A stretch of 64,000 nucleotides of DNA, from contig NZ_CAKZHY010000056.1 of the NCBI RefSeq assembly GCF_936928535.1, positions 1-64,000 of the forward strand. The letters run 5' to 3'. This document shows positions 43,758-52,264 of the stretch, one piece after another. Numbering within the stretch: the first letter of the stretch is position 1; each line of letters starts with the position of its first letter. The DNA comes from an uncultured Bradyrhizobium sp. (GTDB lineage Bacteria > Pseudomonadota > Alphaproteobacteria > Rhizobiales > Xanthobacteraceae). The notes below the pieces were generated by a model that made no database searches, was not told where the DNA came from, and worked only from the letters and a program-made list of their open reading frames with translations. The position numbers and the translations under genes were made by a program.

Positions 43758-44135
43758 CTAGTTCGGCCGCGCCGTCATCTCAGGCATCGGCTGGGTCAGC
43801 GCCTCGCCGAGCAGGCTTTGCTCGTCCTTCGGGATTGAAAAGCGAACCTTGAAGCCGTCCTCGGTTTCCAGCGTGATGATGCGCTGGGTCGTATCGGTCG
43901 ACTGTTCCAGCACCCATGAGGCCAGCGGATAGGCGTAGCGCAGGCTGTGGTCGCCGTAGCGGGCCTTGAGCGCGGCCTCGAGCAATCCCGGCAGCGTCAT
44001 GATGAGCGCGCCGACCTGGTTGAGCGAGATGCTGACCGCGGCGGGATTGCCTGTCGCATCCTCGAAGCCCAGCGAGATCGCACCGCCGTCCTCGGCGACT
44101 TCGCAAGTCGTCAGTGACTTGACTTTGATCTCCAT
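43758..44135 (-). CDS. Hypothetical protein (125 aa)
   Basis: A 125-residue acidic protein with alternating beta and helix patterns (MEIKVKSLTTCEVAEDGGAIS; LNQVGALIMTLPGLLEAALK; QRIITLETEDGFKVRFSIP). It contains no motif I recognise. The ATG at 44135 has GAGGATTT upstream. An unusual nested palindrome lies 20-50 bp upstream, so this gene is probably regulated. It is convergent with the ModE-like gene. Confidence 0.6.
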   Translation of the reverse strand: MEIKVKSLTTCEVAEDGGAISLGFEDATGNPAAVSISLNQVGALIMTLPGLLEAALKARYGDHSLRYAYPLASWVLEQSTDTTQRIITLETEDGFKVRFSIPKDEQSLLGEALTQPMPEMTARPN

Positions 44136-44154
44136 CGCAAATCCTCGCGCGTTC

Positions 44155-44182
44155 CACGCTATATTCGCGAATATATAGCGTG
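44155..44182. promoter_or_regulatory. Nested palindrome upstream of the 125-aa protein gene
   Basis: Outer arms CACGCTATAT and ATATAGCGTG (10 bp, perfect) around an 8-bp centre that also contains the perfect palindrome ATATTCGCGAATAT (44161-44174). It starts 20 bp upstream of the divergent-facing promoter side of the 125-aa protein gene and lies just past the end of the 189-aa DNA-binding protein gene. The two palindromes are offset by one base. It looks like an operator rather than a terminator, as no T-run follows. Confidence 0.6.
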
Positions 44183-44242
44183 AGTGCCGAGATGGTCCAG
44201 TCGTGTTTTCTGGAACTTCTCGAACGATCGTCGCGCGTTCGG

Positions 44243-44812
44243 TCAGAACACCGGCTCGTCTCTCAGCGCGGCGATCACCTGCTCGCCTTGCGCCGTCAGG
44301 CGGTAGCTGACCAGCGGGCGGCTCGATGGCGGCTTGCGGTCGATCTCGACGATGTAGCCGCGCACCATCAGCGCTTCGAAGCTGCCGTAGTAGCCGTACA
44401 TGCTGATCTGGCTCTGCCTGAGCAGCTTGAACTCGCGCAGCAGTCGGATCTCGTTGCCCGAAAGCAGCGAGCGGCGGACGCGCTGCACGAAGCTCGCGCG
44501 CTGCTCGAACCAGGCCGCATCGGGCAGCTCTCGCGAAGACGGGACGGCGTCGCGATCGCACGGACGCGCCTCGACATTGGCTTTCACTGCCGGGGGTGAC
44601 GGCAGGCTGCTGCCGACCGCGTCCCGGGCAACGTCGAGCAGCGCGATCGGCCAGCGCCGCTTGTTGTCGACCATGACAGGCGCCGGCACGACATTGTCGC
44701 GCACCAGCTGCTCGAAGCGGCCGGCGGTCACGCCGACATAGGCAGCCGCGCGGCGGCGGTCGACCAGACGGGCATCCCCGTGCTCCAGCTCGCAAGCGAT
44801 CGTCTCGTTCAC
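44243..44812 (-). CDS. Hypothetical protein with excisionase-like and winged-helix regions
   Basis: A 189-residue protein. The N-terminal part (LVDRRRAAAYVGVTAGRFEQLVRDNVVPAPV ... RWPIALLDVA) is like the MerR/AlpA-type excisionase domain that binds DNA. A low-complexity linker follows (about 65-90). The C-terminal part (LLRQSQISMYGYYGSFEALMVRGYIVE ... SYRLTAQGEQVI) resembles a winged helix. The start is a GTG with GGGGGAT upstream. Neighbours on both sides are not phage-like, so it is probably a regulator rather than a true excisionase. Divergent from the LysR gene. Confidence 0.6.
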   Translation of the reverse strand: MNETIACELEHGDARLVDRRRAAAYVGVTAGRFEQLVRDNVVPAPVMVDNKRRWPIALLDVARDAVGSSLPSPPAVKANVEARPCDRDAVPSSRELPDAAWFEQRASFVQRVRRSLLSGNEIRLLREFKLLRQSQISMYGYYGSFEALMVRGYIVEIDRKPPSSRPLVSYRLTAQGEQVIAALRDEPVF

Positions 44813-44926
44813 CCCAAATCCCCCTGCCGCATCGTTGCGGGCACGTTGCCGCGCGGGCCCGAGGGCCCGTCGGCAGATGACACTAGGGTGAAAACAGTGC
44901 TCTCAAAAGGCAGAGATTTTCGCACA

Positions 44927-44948
44927 TGTTGCTGCCGTTTCGGCAACA
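44927..44948. promoter_or_regulatory. LysR-type candidate binding site
   Basis: TGTTGC, ten bases, GCAACA: perfect 6-bp arms, 25 bp upstream of the LysR start, in the 160-bp gap to the divergent 189-aa protein gene. The TTGC-N10-GCAA dyad has the general form of a LysR-type autoregulatory site. Confidence 0.45.
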
Positions 44949-44972
44949 GCTATAGTGGTCGCCGGGGGTCCC

Positions 44973-45911
44973 ATGCGCTTTCATTCACCGGCCATCCAGT
45001 ACTTTCACGCCGTCCGCCGCACCGGCTCGATCCGAGCCGCGGCGCGTCTTTTGAACGTCGCCTCGTCAGCCGTTAGCCGCCAAATTCTCAAACTTGAACA
45101 AGAGGTTGGATCACCCTTATTCGAGCGAACCGCCCGTGGCCTGACGCTGACGACAGTCGGCGAGATGCTGGCCCGCCACGTCATGAACGTGCTGCAGGAC
45201 CTCGATCGCTTCCGCTCCGACGTGGCATCACTATCAGGCGCCTGGCGCGGCACGATCAGCATCGCCTGTATCGAGTCCCTCACGGAATCGGTGTTGCCGG
45301 ATTTGATCGCCTCGCATCGCAGCCGGGCCCGGCGCGTCAGCTTCACCACCGAGGTGATGGGATCGTCCGACGTGCTCGAAGCCCTGCGCCGGGGCGAGGC
45401 CGACATCGGCATCGCCATCGCGCTCAGGCATCCGCCCGACCTGCGCCAGGTCGCATTGAAGCGGTTCCGCCTCGGCGCGCTGGTCGCCCGCGAGCATCCG
45501 CTGGCACGCCGCAAGACCGTGACGCTGGAGCAATGTCTCGCCTTCCCCGTCATTCAGGCGCTGCCGGAGCTGTCGATCTATCATTTGCTGCAGCCATTGA
45601 TCGCGCAGCTTTCCGAGACGCCGGAACCGGCGATCCAGGCCAACTCGATCGATTTGATGCGCGAGCTCGCCGCGCGCGGCGTCGGCGTCGCCTTCCAGAC
45701 CCAGCTCGGCATTATCAGGCTGTCACGCGACAGCCAGCTCGTGTTCCTGCCGCTCGACAATGCCGGAAGCCCGGTGTGGTCGGATCTCGGCATCTATGTT
45801 CGCGCCGAGCGCACCCTGCCCGCCTTCACGGACGCATTTCTTCAGGAGCTGGTGCGCGAACTGGGCGAGCGTGAGCGGCGCGAGAATGCCGCCTATGCGC
45901 AAATCGCCTGA
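44973..45911 (+). CDS. LysR-family transcriptional regulator
   Basis: A 312-residue regulator with an N-terminal HTH (FHAVRRTGSIRAAARLLNVASSAVSRQILKLEQEVG) and a type 2 periplasmic-binding effector domain (from about residue 90). LysR proteins usually control a divergently transcribed neighbour; that would be the 189-aa DNA-binding protein gene. Effector unknown. The start uses GGGGGT as ribosome site; an ATG six codons upstream gives a less likely N-terminus. Confidence 0.9.
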   Translation: MRFHSPAIQYFHAVRRTGSIRAAARLLNVASSAVSRQILKLEQEVGSPLFERTARGLTLTTVGEMLARHVMNVLQDLDRFRSDVASLSGAWRGTISIACIESLTESVLPDLIASHRSRARRVSFTTEVMGSSDVLEALRRGEADIGIAIALRHPPDLRQVALKRFRLGALVAREHPLARRKTVTLEQCLAFPVIQALPELSIYHLLQPLIAQLSETPEPAIQANSIDLMRELAARGVGVAFQTQLGIIRLSRDSQLVFLPLDNAGSPVWSDLGIYVRAERTLPAFTDAFLQELVRELGERERRENAAYAQIA

Positions 45912-46014
45912 TAAAGCGCCGCAGTAGTTTTCCGGAATAGGGCCGAGGACCGGCTACCTGATACCTTCCGCCGGTGCTATTCTTGCTTCTCCTGGCACCG
46001 CTCGGTATCCAGAC

Positions 46015-46962
46015 ATGCCGGTACGTCAGCTCACAGCTTCGCGCATCCTTCGCATCGAGCGCTTCTCGGACTTCGACGCGTTTCGCGCCAATGACGTGCT
46101 CGGTCTCGGCGTCAGCACGCCGCTCCGTCCGAAAGACGTCTCGCTGACGCGCGCCATCCTGCCGCTGCAGGACGGACTGTTCGTGCTGCAGCGTGCCTTC
46201 GCTCGCCGCCTGGAGGCCGAGGTCGGCACCGACCAGGGCATCGGCCTCACGGTGCCGTTCTCGTTTCACTCGATCACCAACGGCAGTGAGATCGACAGCT
46301 CCATGGTCAACGTCGTGCGCGGCAAGGTCCCGATCGATTCCCTCGCGCATGGCACCAACACGTACTTGATGATGCGCTTCAACTCGGAGATGCGCCATCG
46401 CGGCTGGGCTGATTACACCAGCGGGCTTACCTACTACCGCCCGCACGACGCGGCGATGGCACGCTTGCGCACCGCGATCACGAGCATGTTCAGCCTGGCC
46501 TCCAGCCTCGACGACCCCAGGGAGTTCGCATTGCTCAACCGGCCGATCCAGGAGACGCTGCTCGCCTGCCTCGACGACACGCTGGTGCCGACCGACAGTC
46601 TCCGTGCACGAGCAGGATCGTTCGACAAGCACCGCAAGCTGATCGCGCAGCTCGACGAAGTGGCGGCGATGTTCGGCAGCCGCCCGCTCTACAGCGAAGA
46701 CCTCGCCGCCGCCCTCAACATCTCGGTGCGCACGCTCCAGACCGCGACGCATGCGGTGCACGGCGTGAGCTTGCATCATTATCTGCGGCTCAAGCGGCTG
46801 TGGTCCACCCGCATTCAACTCATGTCCGGCCTTTCCGGCTTGAGCGTCAAGGCCGCAGCGCTAGGCAACGGCTTCTGGCACCTCGGCGACTTCTCCCGCG
46901 GCTACCGGCTGGCGTTCGGAGAGATGCCCTCCGAGACACTGGCGCGGAGCCGGCGTCTCTGA
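46015..46962 (+). CDS. AraC-family transcriptional regulator
   Basis: A 315-residue regulator. The C-terminal AraC/XylS HTH pair is at about residues 220-312 (DLAAALNISVRTLQTATHAVHGVSLHHYLRLKRLW; VKAAALGNGFWHLGDFSRGYRLAFGEMPSE). The N-terminal 200 residues resemble the AraC-binding-like domain of AraC_binding_2 types such as those regulating aromatic catabolism. Target unknown. It converges with yqhA, with 15 bases between stops. Confidence 0.9.
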   Translation: MPVRQLTASRILRIERFSDFDAFRANDVLGLGVSTPLRPKDVSLTRAILPLQDGLFVLQRAFARRLEAEVGTDQGIGLTVPFSFHSITNGSEIDSSMVNVVRGKVPIDSLAHGTNTYLMMRFNSEMRHRGWADYTSGLTYYRPHDAAMARLRTAITSMFSLASSLDDPREFALLNRPIQETLLACLDDTLVPTDSLRARAGSFDKHRKLIAQLDEVAAMFGSRPLYSEDLAAALNISVRTLQTATHAVHGVSLHHYLRLKRLWSTRIQLMSGLSGLSVKAAALGNGFWHLGDFSRGYRLAFGEMPSETLARSRRL

Positions 46963-46977
46963 TCAGGCCGGCTCACG

Positions 46978-47550
46978 TCAGGCGTGCCCGTTCTCCTTGC
47001 GATGCCCGTTGTCGCTGAGACGGTCGACCCAGGCGATGCCGATCGCGGAGATGATGAAGGTCAGGTGGATCAGCACCTGCCACATCACACCGGTCTCGGT
47101 GAAATTGCTGCGGGTGGTGCCGAGATTGCCGGCCTCGATGAAAGTCCTCAGCAGCGAGATCGAGGAGATGCCGACGATCGCCATTGCGAGCTTGATCTTG
47201 AGGACGCTGGCATTGACGTGGCTCAGCCATTCCGGCTCGTCCGGATGGCCGCGCAGGTTCAGGCGCGAGACGAAGGTCTCGTAGCCGCCGACGATCACCA
47301 TCACGAGCAGGTTCGAGATCATGACGACGTCGATCAGGCCGAGCACGACCAGCATGATCTGCTGCTCGCTGGCATCGAACGAATGCGCGACCAGGTGCCA
47401 GAGCTCCTTCAGGAACAGCAGCACATAGACCGCCTGCGCGACGATGAGGCCGACATAGAGCGGCAATTGCAGCCAGCGGGAGCCGAAGATCAGCCGCGGA
47501 AACAGGCCGATCGGCGGGTTCGCCAAAGGTGCTTTGGATTCGGACGACAT
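46978..47550 (-). CDS. UPF0114 / YqhA-family membrane protein
   Basis: A 190-residue protein with four membrane segments and the family sequence VGLIVAQAVYVLLFLKELWHL ... VMVIVGGYETFVSRLNL ... NASVLKIKLAMAIVGISSI. UPF0114 proteins are inner-membrane proteins of unknown function, sometimes linked to ion or stress adaptation. It is the last gene after terC (43-bp gap) in a stress-like operon. Confidence 0.88.
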   Translation of the reverse strand: MSSESKAPLANPPIGLFPRLIFGSRWLQLPLYVGLIVAQAVYVLLFLKELWHLVAHSFDASEQQIMLVVLGLIDVVMISNLLVMVIVGGYETFVSRLNLRGHPDEPEWLSHVNASVLKIKLAMAIVGISSISLLRTFIEAGNLGTTRSNFTETGVMWQVLIHLTFIISAIGIAWVDRLSDNGHRKENGHA

Positions 47551-47593
47551 CGATCACTCCAGGAAGACGAAGGCAGGAAGACGAAAGCAGGGG

Positions 47594-48232
47594 TTAGAGA
47601 CTGGCGATGACAGGCGCGAGCTCGAGCGAGCCGCGATAGATCATCTCGAAGGCGACGTAGACGATGATGGCGAGACCGACATAGGCAATCCAGCGCTGCT
47701 TCTGCAGCACGCGCCCGAGCAGGTCGGCGGCAACGCCCATCAGCGCGACCGACAGCAGCAGGCCGAACGCCAGGATGTAGGGATGCTCGCGCGCCGCACC
47801 CGCAACCGCGAGCACGTTATCGAGCGACATCGAGACGTCGGCCGCAACGATCTGCATCGCCGCCTGCCCGAAGGTTTTCCGGGTCACCGCCACGCCGGTC
47901 GCGCCCCCGCCATGGTTGAACGCAAGCTGACTGGACTGTGCGGCCTGCTCGCGCAGCTCACGCCACATCTTCCAGCACACCCATAGCAGCAGCACGCCGC
48001 CGGCCAGCAGCAGGCCGATCACCTGCAGAAGCTGGGTCGCGACGCCGGCAAAAGCAATGCGCAGGCCAGTGGCCGCGATGATGCCGACGACGATGGCGCG
48101 GCGGCGCTGATCGGGCGGCAGGCCGGCGGCGGCAAGACCGATGACGACGGCGTTGTCGCCGGCGAGCACGAGGTCGATCAGAACGACCTGCAGCAGCGCG
48201 GTCAGCGCGTCGGCCGTGGTGAAGTCAATCAT
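47594..48232 (-). CDS. TerC-family integral membrane protein
   Basis: A 212-residue protein with about seven membrane segments and the family signatures LIDLVLAGDNAVVIGLAAAGL and VAADVSMSLDNVLAVAGAA, both holding the conserved Asp-Asn pairs. TerC is linked to tellurite resistance and, in other cases, to manganese export or membrane-protein stress; metal binding through the two D-N pairs is likely. It overlaps the small membrane gene upstream by four bases. Confidence 0.9.
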   Translation of the reverse strand: MIDFTTADALTALLQVVLIDLVLAGDNAVVIGLAAAGLPPDQRRRAIVVGIIAATGLRIAFAGVATQLLQVIGLLLAGGVLLLWVCWKMWRELREQAAQSSQLAFNHGGGATGVAVTRKTFGQAAMQIVAADVSMSLDNVLAVAGAAREHPYILAFGLLLSVALMGVAADLLGRVLQKQRWIAYVGLAIIVYVAFEMIYRGSLELAPVIASL

Positions 48233-48597
48233 GTCCCATCATTCTTCGGAGCGGACGGATCCAGCCAGTGCGGCTTGCGGCGCTCGATCCAGTCGAAGAC
48301 TTTCGAGCGCGAGGCGCGCAGCGCCGGCACATCCTCGGCGAGCAGCGCGAGGCCCAGCGGCAGCATCCAGATCCCGAGCACCGGCAGGAAGGACAGCGTG
48401 CCCCCGACGATAAGCAGCATCCCAGCGGGAATCCGGACCCAGCGGCTGGATGGTTGCAGGAGATAGTCGACAGTGCCGGCAAGGCGCGGCGGCAATCGAT
48501 GGACAAGCGCATCGAGCCGCGGGTCGCCACCGGCAGGCCCGCTACCGGCGCCCTCGAATTTCGTCCGCTGCTCGTCCGACGCTGCACTCATGATCAT
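48229..48597 (-). CDS. Small two-helix membrane protein between terB-like and terC
   Basis: A 122-residue protein with a polar N-terminal half and two membrane segments (about 55-95: IPAGMLLIVGGTLSFLPVLGIWMLPLGLALLAEDVPALR), then a basic C-terminus (VFDWIERRKPHW). No family recognised for certain; similar PGPGW-like small proteins occur beside stress genes. It overlaps the terB-like gene (ATGA) and terC by four bases each, so all three are translated as a unit. A start two codons later (48591) is possible. Confidence 0.65.
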   Translation of the reverse strand: MIMSAASDEQRTKFEGAGSGPAGGDPRLDALVHRLPPRLAGTVDYLLQPSSRWVRIPAGMLLIVGGTLSFLPVLGIWMLPLGLALLAEDVPALRASRSKVFDWIERRKPHWLDPSAPKNDGT

Positions 48598-49049
48598 TCC
48601 TTCGCGGCGACGCTGACCGCAGCCACCGGCTTGGCGCGCGGCAGCACCAGCGTCAGCAGTCGCAACAGCTTGATCGCCTGCACTTCGTGCGGATGCACGT
48701 CTTCGTCAGCGGCGGCGACGCGCTCCGACAGCTCGATGAGATGGGACGACAGCGGCAGGTCCGAGACCGGACGCAGCGTGTCGATGACGACATTAGCGAA
48801 GTCAGGCTCCTCGAGCCGTGCGGCGAGCTCATCGAACATGGACGACAAGCGGTCATCGCTGATGTGCGGCGCCAGACCGCGCTCCCTGATGAAGCGGATC
48901 ACCTCGTCGCGCTCGACCGGGGACACGCGCCGGTCAGCGACGGCAACCAGCGCGCCTGATATCACCAGTGCAGCCGCAGCCTGCTCGCTGAAACGCGACG
49001 GCTCGGTGATTTCGGGTTCGATGGGATTGGAATGGATAGCGTCAGACAT
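48594..49049 (-). CDS. TerB-like tellurite-resistance-type protein
   Basis: A 151-residue all-helical soluble protein. The TerB fold is indicated by ALVISGALVAVADRRVSPVERDEVIRFI and RVAAADEDVHPHEVQAIKLL, both with acidic metal-site-like patterns. The start at 49049 has AGGGAG upstream. It leads an operon with a two-helix membrane protein, TerC and YqhA. TerB is a calcium-binding-like partner of TerC in tellurite/phage-resistance clusters; here the rest of the classical ter cluster (terA, terD, terZ) is missing. Confidence 0.8.
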   Translation of the reverse strand: MSDAIHSNPIEPEITEPSRFSEQAAAALVISGALVAVADRRVSPVERDEVIRFIRERGLAPHISDDRLSSMFDELAARLEEPDFANVVIDTLRPVSDLPLSSHLIELSERVAAADEDVHPHEVQAIKLLRLLTLVLPRAKPVAAVSVAAKE

Positions 49050-49335
49050 CGTTGCTCCCTTTGCTTGCGAAATGGCCGCGGGGCTAGCGATGGGGACGAT
49101 CGGGTCGGAGGGAACTCAAGAGGGCCCGACAATCGGCCGATCCATCGCATTCGCGCGGGACAGGTCATCCGACATCGCGAGGTTTTGCTGACATGATCAG
49201 CGTCCTCGCCAGAGGGGCCCGGATTCTTGTTCGCTTCAGAAATAACGATGGGTGGGCCGGAATCAAGGCATCGGGCTGCGACCAGCCGCCGCATCGGGTT
49301 CCGTGGTGTCAAACCTGATCAAGACATCAGCGTGC

Positions 49336-49716
49336 TTAACCCAATCGCTCCACGAGATGCGCGCGCGATGGCGACGGATCGAACCTATCGCCGAAATATT
49401 GCGTTTCGTGCGTTACCAGCCCGTCACGGAATTCCATGATGCTGACGACATAGGACGGTATGCCGTCATAGGTCAGGACGAATTCGCTGACCCAGAGATC
49501 ACCACCGCCGATGATCCGCCGCACCGTGAAGCGCTTCTTGTTCGGCTGCACAAAGCGGCTTTCCTTGATGTTGCGGCGACCGTGAATGCGCTCGCCGGAC
49601 TGCGGATAGTCGAGCACGGCATCCTCGCGATAGATGTCGTGCTCCGCCTCGAAATCGTTCGCGTCCGAGGCGTCCCAGTGGCGCTGGAGCGCTGTCCGCG
49701 TGGCATTGTCGTCCAT
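49336..49716 (-). CDS. SnoaL/NTF2-like protein
   Basis: A 126-residue NTF2-like fold protein: ALQRHWDASDANDFEAEHDIYREDAVLDYPQSGERIHG and the ending YVVSIMEFRDGLVTHETQYFGD. The family covers enzymes, polyketide cyclases and stress proteins; nothing identifies the role here. The 286-bp gap to the terB-like gene holds nothing I can support. Confidence 0.8.
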   Translation of the reverse strand: MDDNATRTALQRHWDASDANDFEAEHDIYREDAVLDYPQSGERIHGRRNIKESRFVQPNKKRFTVRRIIGGGDLWVSEFVLTYDGIPSYVVSIMEFRDGLVTHETQYFGDRFDPSPSRAHLVERLG

Positions 49717-49901
49717 TGCGACCTCCCGCTTTGCGATGACCTGCCTTTAAATCGGCGTGCAGACGGCCGGCGGCAAGACGATCTAGCAAAGTCTAACAAC
49801 GCCTAACGTGCCAAAGCCACGAACCGGATGCAGATTGGCACCTGCCTCGATCCGGAATCCGCCGGGTCGAAGCGCGGCTCTGGTCACGCCGGAGAACAGA
49901 A

Positions 49902-51650
49902 ATGGCACGCTTGCTGTCCGTCAATGTTGGCCTGCCGGGCGACGTCACCTGGCAAGGCAGGACGGTCCATACCGGCATCTGGAAGTCTCCCGTCGAAGGC
50001 CGGCGCAGGGCGCGACGGCTCAACATCGACGGCGATGGCCAGGGCGATGCCGCAGGTCACGGCGGCGAACAGCGCGCTGTCTACGTCTATCAGGATGAGT
50101 CCTATCGTTATTGGCAAAAACATCTGGGGCGCTCGAACCTCGTCCCTGGCCAATTCGGTGAGAACTTCACGGTTGAAGGCTTGGCCGACGCCGACGTCTT
50201 CATCGGAGATCGTTACAGGATCGGCTCTGCCCTGTTCGAGGTGACGCAGCCGCGCGTCACATGCTACCGGCTTGGCATTCGCATGCGGGAGCCCGACATG
50301 GCTGCGCTGCTGGTCAAGCACGGCCGGCCCGGCTTCTATTGTCGCGTGATCGAGGAAGGTGACGTCGGGGCCGGCGACGAGATCGTTCGGGTCGCGAGTG
50401 GGCCTGAAGGGATGAGCGTGTCCGAGATCAACGCGTTGCTTTACCTGCCCCCTCACCCGCGCGACGGTCTTGAACGCGCGCTGAAGATTCCGGCGCTGAG
50501 CCGTGGCTGGCATCGTGCCTTCGAGGCGCTGCTTGGCCAGAATGCGGCGGCCGGCAACGCCGGTCTCGGCCCCGCTGCAAGCCCGCCTCCGGCGTGGCAC
50601 GGATTCCGACCGTTTCGCGTTGCGCACAAGATCGTCGAAACCAACGACGTGACGTCGTTGGTCCTAGAACCCGCGGATGGACATGCCGGGGCGGCCGCCC
50701 TGCCCGGTCAATTCGTCACCATCAGGCTCGGGCCTTCCAATACGCCGCCGATGACGCGCAGCTATTCGCTGTCGAGCCAGGTCGACGCGGCGTCCTATCG
50801 TCTCAGCATCAAGCGGGAGCCGCACGGCATTGCCAGCGCATACGTCGCCGACGAGCTCCGGTCCGGCGACATCGTGCAACTCGGCGCGCCCCGCGGCAGC
50901 TTTACACTACGAAAGGACAAGCGGCCGGTCGTTCTGCTGAGCGCCGGCATAGGCGCGACGCCGGTGCTCGCCATGCTTCACGCGCTCGCAGCAGAAGGAT
51001 CGTCACGAGACATCTGGTGGCTGCACGGCACCCGCAATGGCCGCGAGCACGCGTTCGCCGGCGAGGTGCGCGAGCTCCTGGCCAGACTTCCTCACCATCA
51101 CAGCCATGTCTGTTACAGCAAGCCCGATCCCGGCGATCGGATCGAGATGGATTTCGACAGCGTCGGACATCTGGACGCTGCCCTGCTGCGGCAACTCAAC
51201 TTGCCGCAAAACGGCGACTTCTACCTGTGCGGACCGGCCACCTTCATGAGCGACCTCACCTCGGGCCTCCACGAATGGGGCGTCGCATCCGATCGCATCC
51301 ACACGGAGTTGTTTGGCGCGAGACCGTCGCTGACGCCCGGCATCAAGGCGTCGGCGAAGCCGCGCCCGCATCCGCCGGTCGGCTCGCGCGGCCCCGGACC
51401 CATGGTGTCTTTCGCCCGCAGCGGCCTCAATGTCTGCTGGGCGCCATCATATGCGAGCCTACTCGAGCTCGCCGAGGCCTGCGACGTCCCCGTGCGCTGG
51501 TCGTGCCGAACGGGAGTGTGCCACAACTGCGAGAGCGGGCTGATTGCGGGCGGCGTCAGCTATCAGCCCGATCCGCTCGACCGACCGGCGGACGGAAATG
51601 TCCTGATCTGCTGCGCCCGACCACACAGCGACATTGTGATCGATCTCTGA
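49902..51650 (+). CDS. MOSC domain fused to a ferredoxin reductase and 2Fe-2S ferredoxin
   Basis: A 582-residue three-part protein. (1) MOSC domain, about 1-215, with the sulfur-carrying Cys in VTCYRLGIRM. (2) Flavin/NAD(P)H oxidoreductase, about 230-470, with MTRSYSLSS (FAD/FMN binding), GAPRGSFTL and LSAGIGATPVLAMLHAL (pyridine nucleotide). (3) Plant-type 2Fe-2S ferredoxin, about 495-582, with ligands Cys535, Cys540, Cys543 and one of the pair at about residue 573. It resembles the mARC/YcbX-like idea of a molybdenum-cofactor sulfur domain tied to its own electron supply. A redoxin gene follows 17 bp later. Substrate unknown. Confidence 0.88.
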   Translation: MARLLSVNVGLPGDVTWQGRTVHTGIWKSPVEGRRRARRLNIDGDGQGDAAGHGGEQRAVYVYQDESYRYWQKHLGRSNLVPGQFGENFTVEGLADADVFIGDRYRIGSALFEVTQPRVTCYRLGIRMREPDMAALLVKHGRPGFYCRVIEEGDVGAGDEIVRVASGPEGMSVSEINALLYLPPHPRDGLERALKIPALSRGWHRAFEALLGQNAAAGNAGLGPAASPPPAWHGFRPFRVAHKIVETNDVTSLVLEPADGHAGAAALPGQFVTIRLGPSNTPPMTRSYSLSSQVDAASYRLSIKREPHGIASAYVADELRSGDIVQLGAPRGSFTLRKDKRPVVLLSAGIGATPVLAMLHALAAEGSSRDIWWLHGTRNGREHAFAGEVRELLARLPHHHSHVCYSKPDPGDRIEMDFDSVGHLDAALLRQLNLPQNGDFYLCGPATFMSDLTSGLHEWGVASDRIHTELFGARPSLTPGIKASAKPRPHPPVGSRGPGPMVSFARSGLNVCWAPSYASLLELAEACDVPVRWSCRTGVCHNCESGLIAGGVSYQPDPLDRPADGNVLICCARPHSDIVIDL

Positions 51651-51667
51651 GACTACAGGAGAGCCGC

Positions 51668-52264
51668 ATGCGAACCGACATGGTGCCGGGAGTGACCTTC
51701 CCGGACTACGAGCTCAGCGACCACACCGGCAAACATCGCAAGCTTTCCGAGTTGCAAGGCATCGATCCGATGATCGTCGTGCTCGGTCGCGGCGGATATT
51801 GTCCGAAGGACCGTCGGCAGACCGAGGGGCTGGTGCAACTCCATCGCGAGATGGAGGTCGGCTATTGCCGGCTGGTGACCATCACCACCGACACCATCAC
51901 CCAGACCAACGAATACCGGTCAGGAGCGGGAGCGCACTGGCCTTTCCTGTCCGATCCCAGGCGGATCGTGCAGAAGGATCTCGACATCGCCGAATATACC
52001 GATCCCGTCCACAATCCGATGATCCCGCATGTCATCGTGCTCGAGCCCGGCTTGCGTATTCACAAGATCTATAATGGCTACTGGTTCTTCGGTCGGCCGA
52101 CCGTCGAAGAGCTTCGCCATGATCTCAGAGCCGTCAGCATGAGCTGCCGTCCGGATTGGGACATCACCGCGCCCGGATTTAAGGCGCAATGGGATGCGGG
52201 CCACAAGGAGCATTTCTACCCCTATGGCAAGGCTTACGTCGAAACGCTCGGCGAACAGGGCTAG
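51668..52264 (+). CDS. Redoxin / AhpC-TSA-like protein
   Basis: A 198-residue thioredoxin-fold protein. The peroxidatic-position Cys45 lies in VVLGRGGYCPKDRRQ, which departs from the usual peroxiredoxin T-x-x-C-P context. Other landmarks are FPDYELSDHTGKHRKLSEL and AHWPFLSDPRRIVQKDLDI. It is 17 bp after the MOSC fusion with AGGAGAG, so co-translation is likely. It may be reduced by, or act with, the fusion protein. Confidence 0.82.
   Translation: MRTDMVPGVTFPDYELSDHTGKHRKLSELQGIDPMIVVLGRGGYCPKDRRQTEGLVQLHREMEVGYCRLVTITTDTITQTNEYRSGAGAHWPFLSDPRRIVQKDLDIAEYTDPVHNPMIPHVIVLEPGLRIHKIYNGYWFFGRPTVEELRHDLRAVSMSCRPDWDITAPGFKAQWDAGHKEHFYPYGKAYVETLGEQG

Noticed and set aside
44243..44812. Integrated mobile element with an excisionase
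   Set aside because: Only the N-terminal part resembles an excisionase. No integrase, attachment-site repeats or change in base composition was seen around it.
46978..49049. Full tellurite-resistance (ter) gene cluster
   Set aside because: Only TerB-like and TerC-like proteins are found; terA, terD, terE and terZ are missing, so the classical system is not present.
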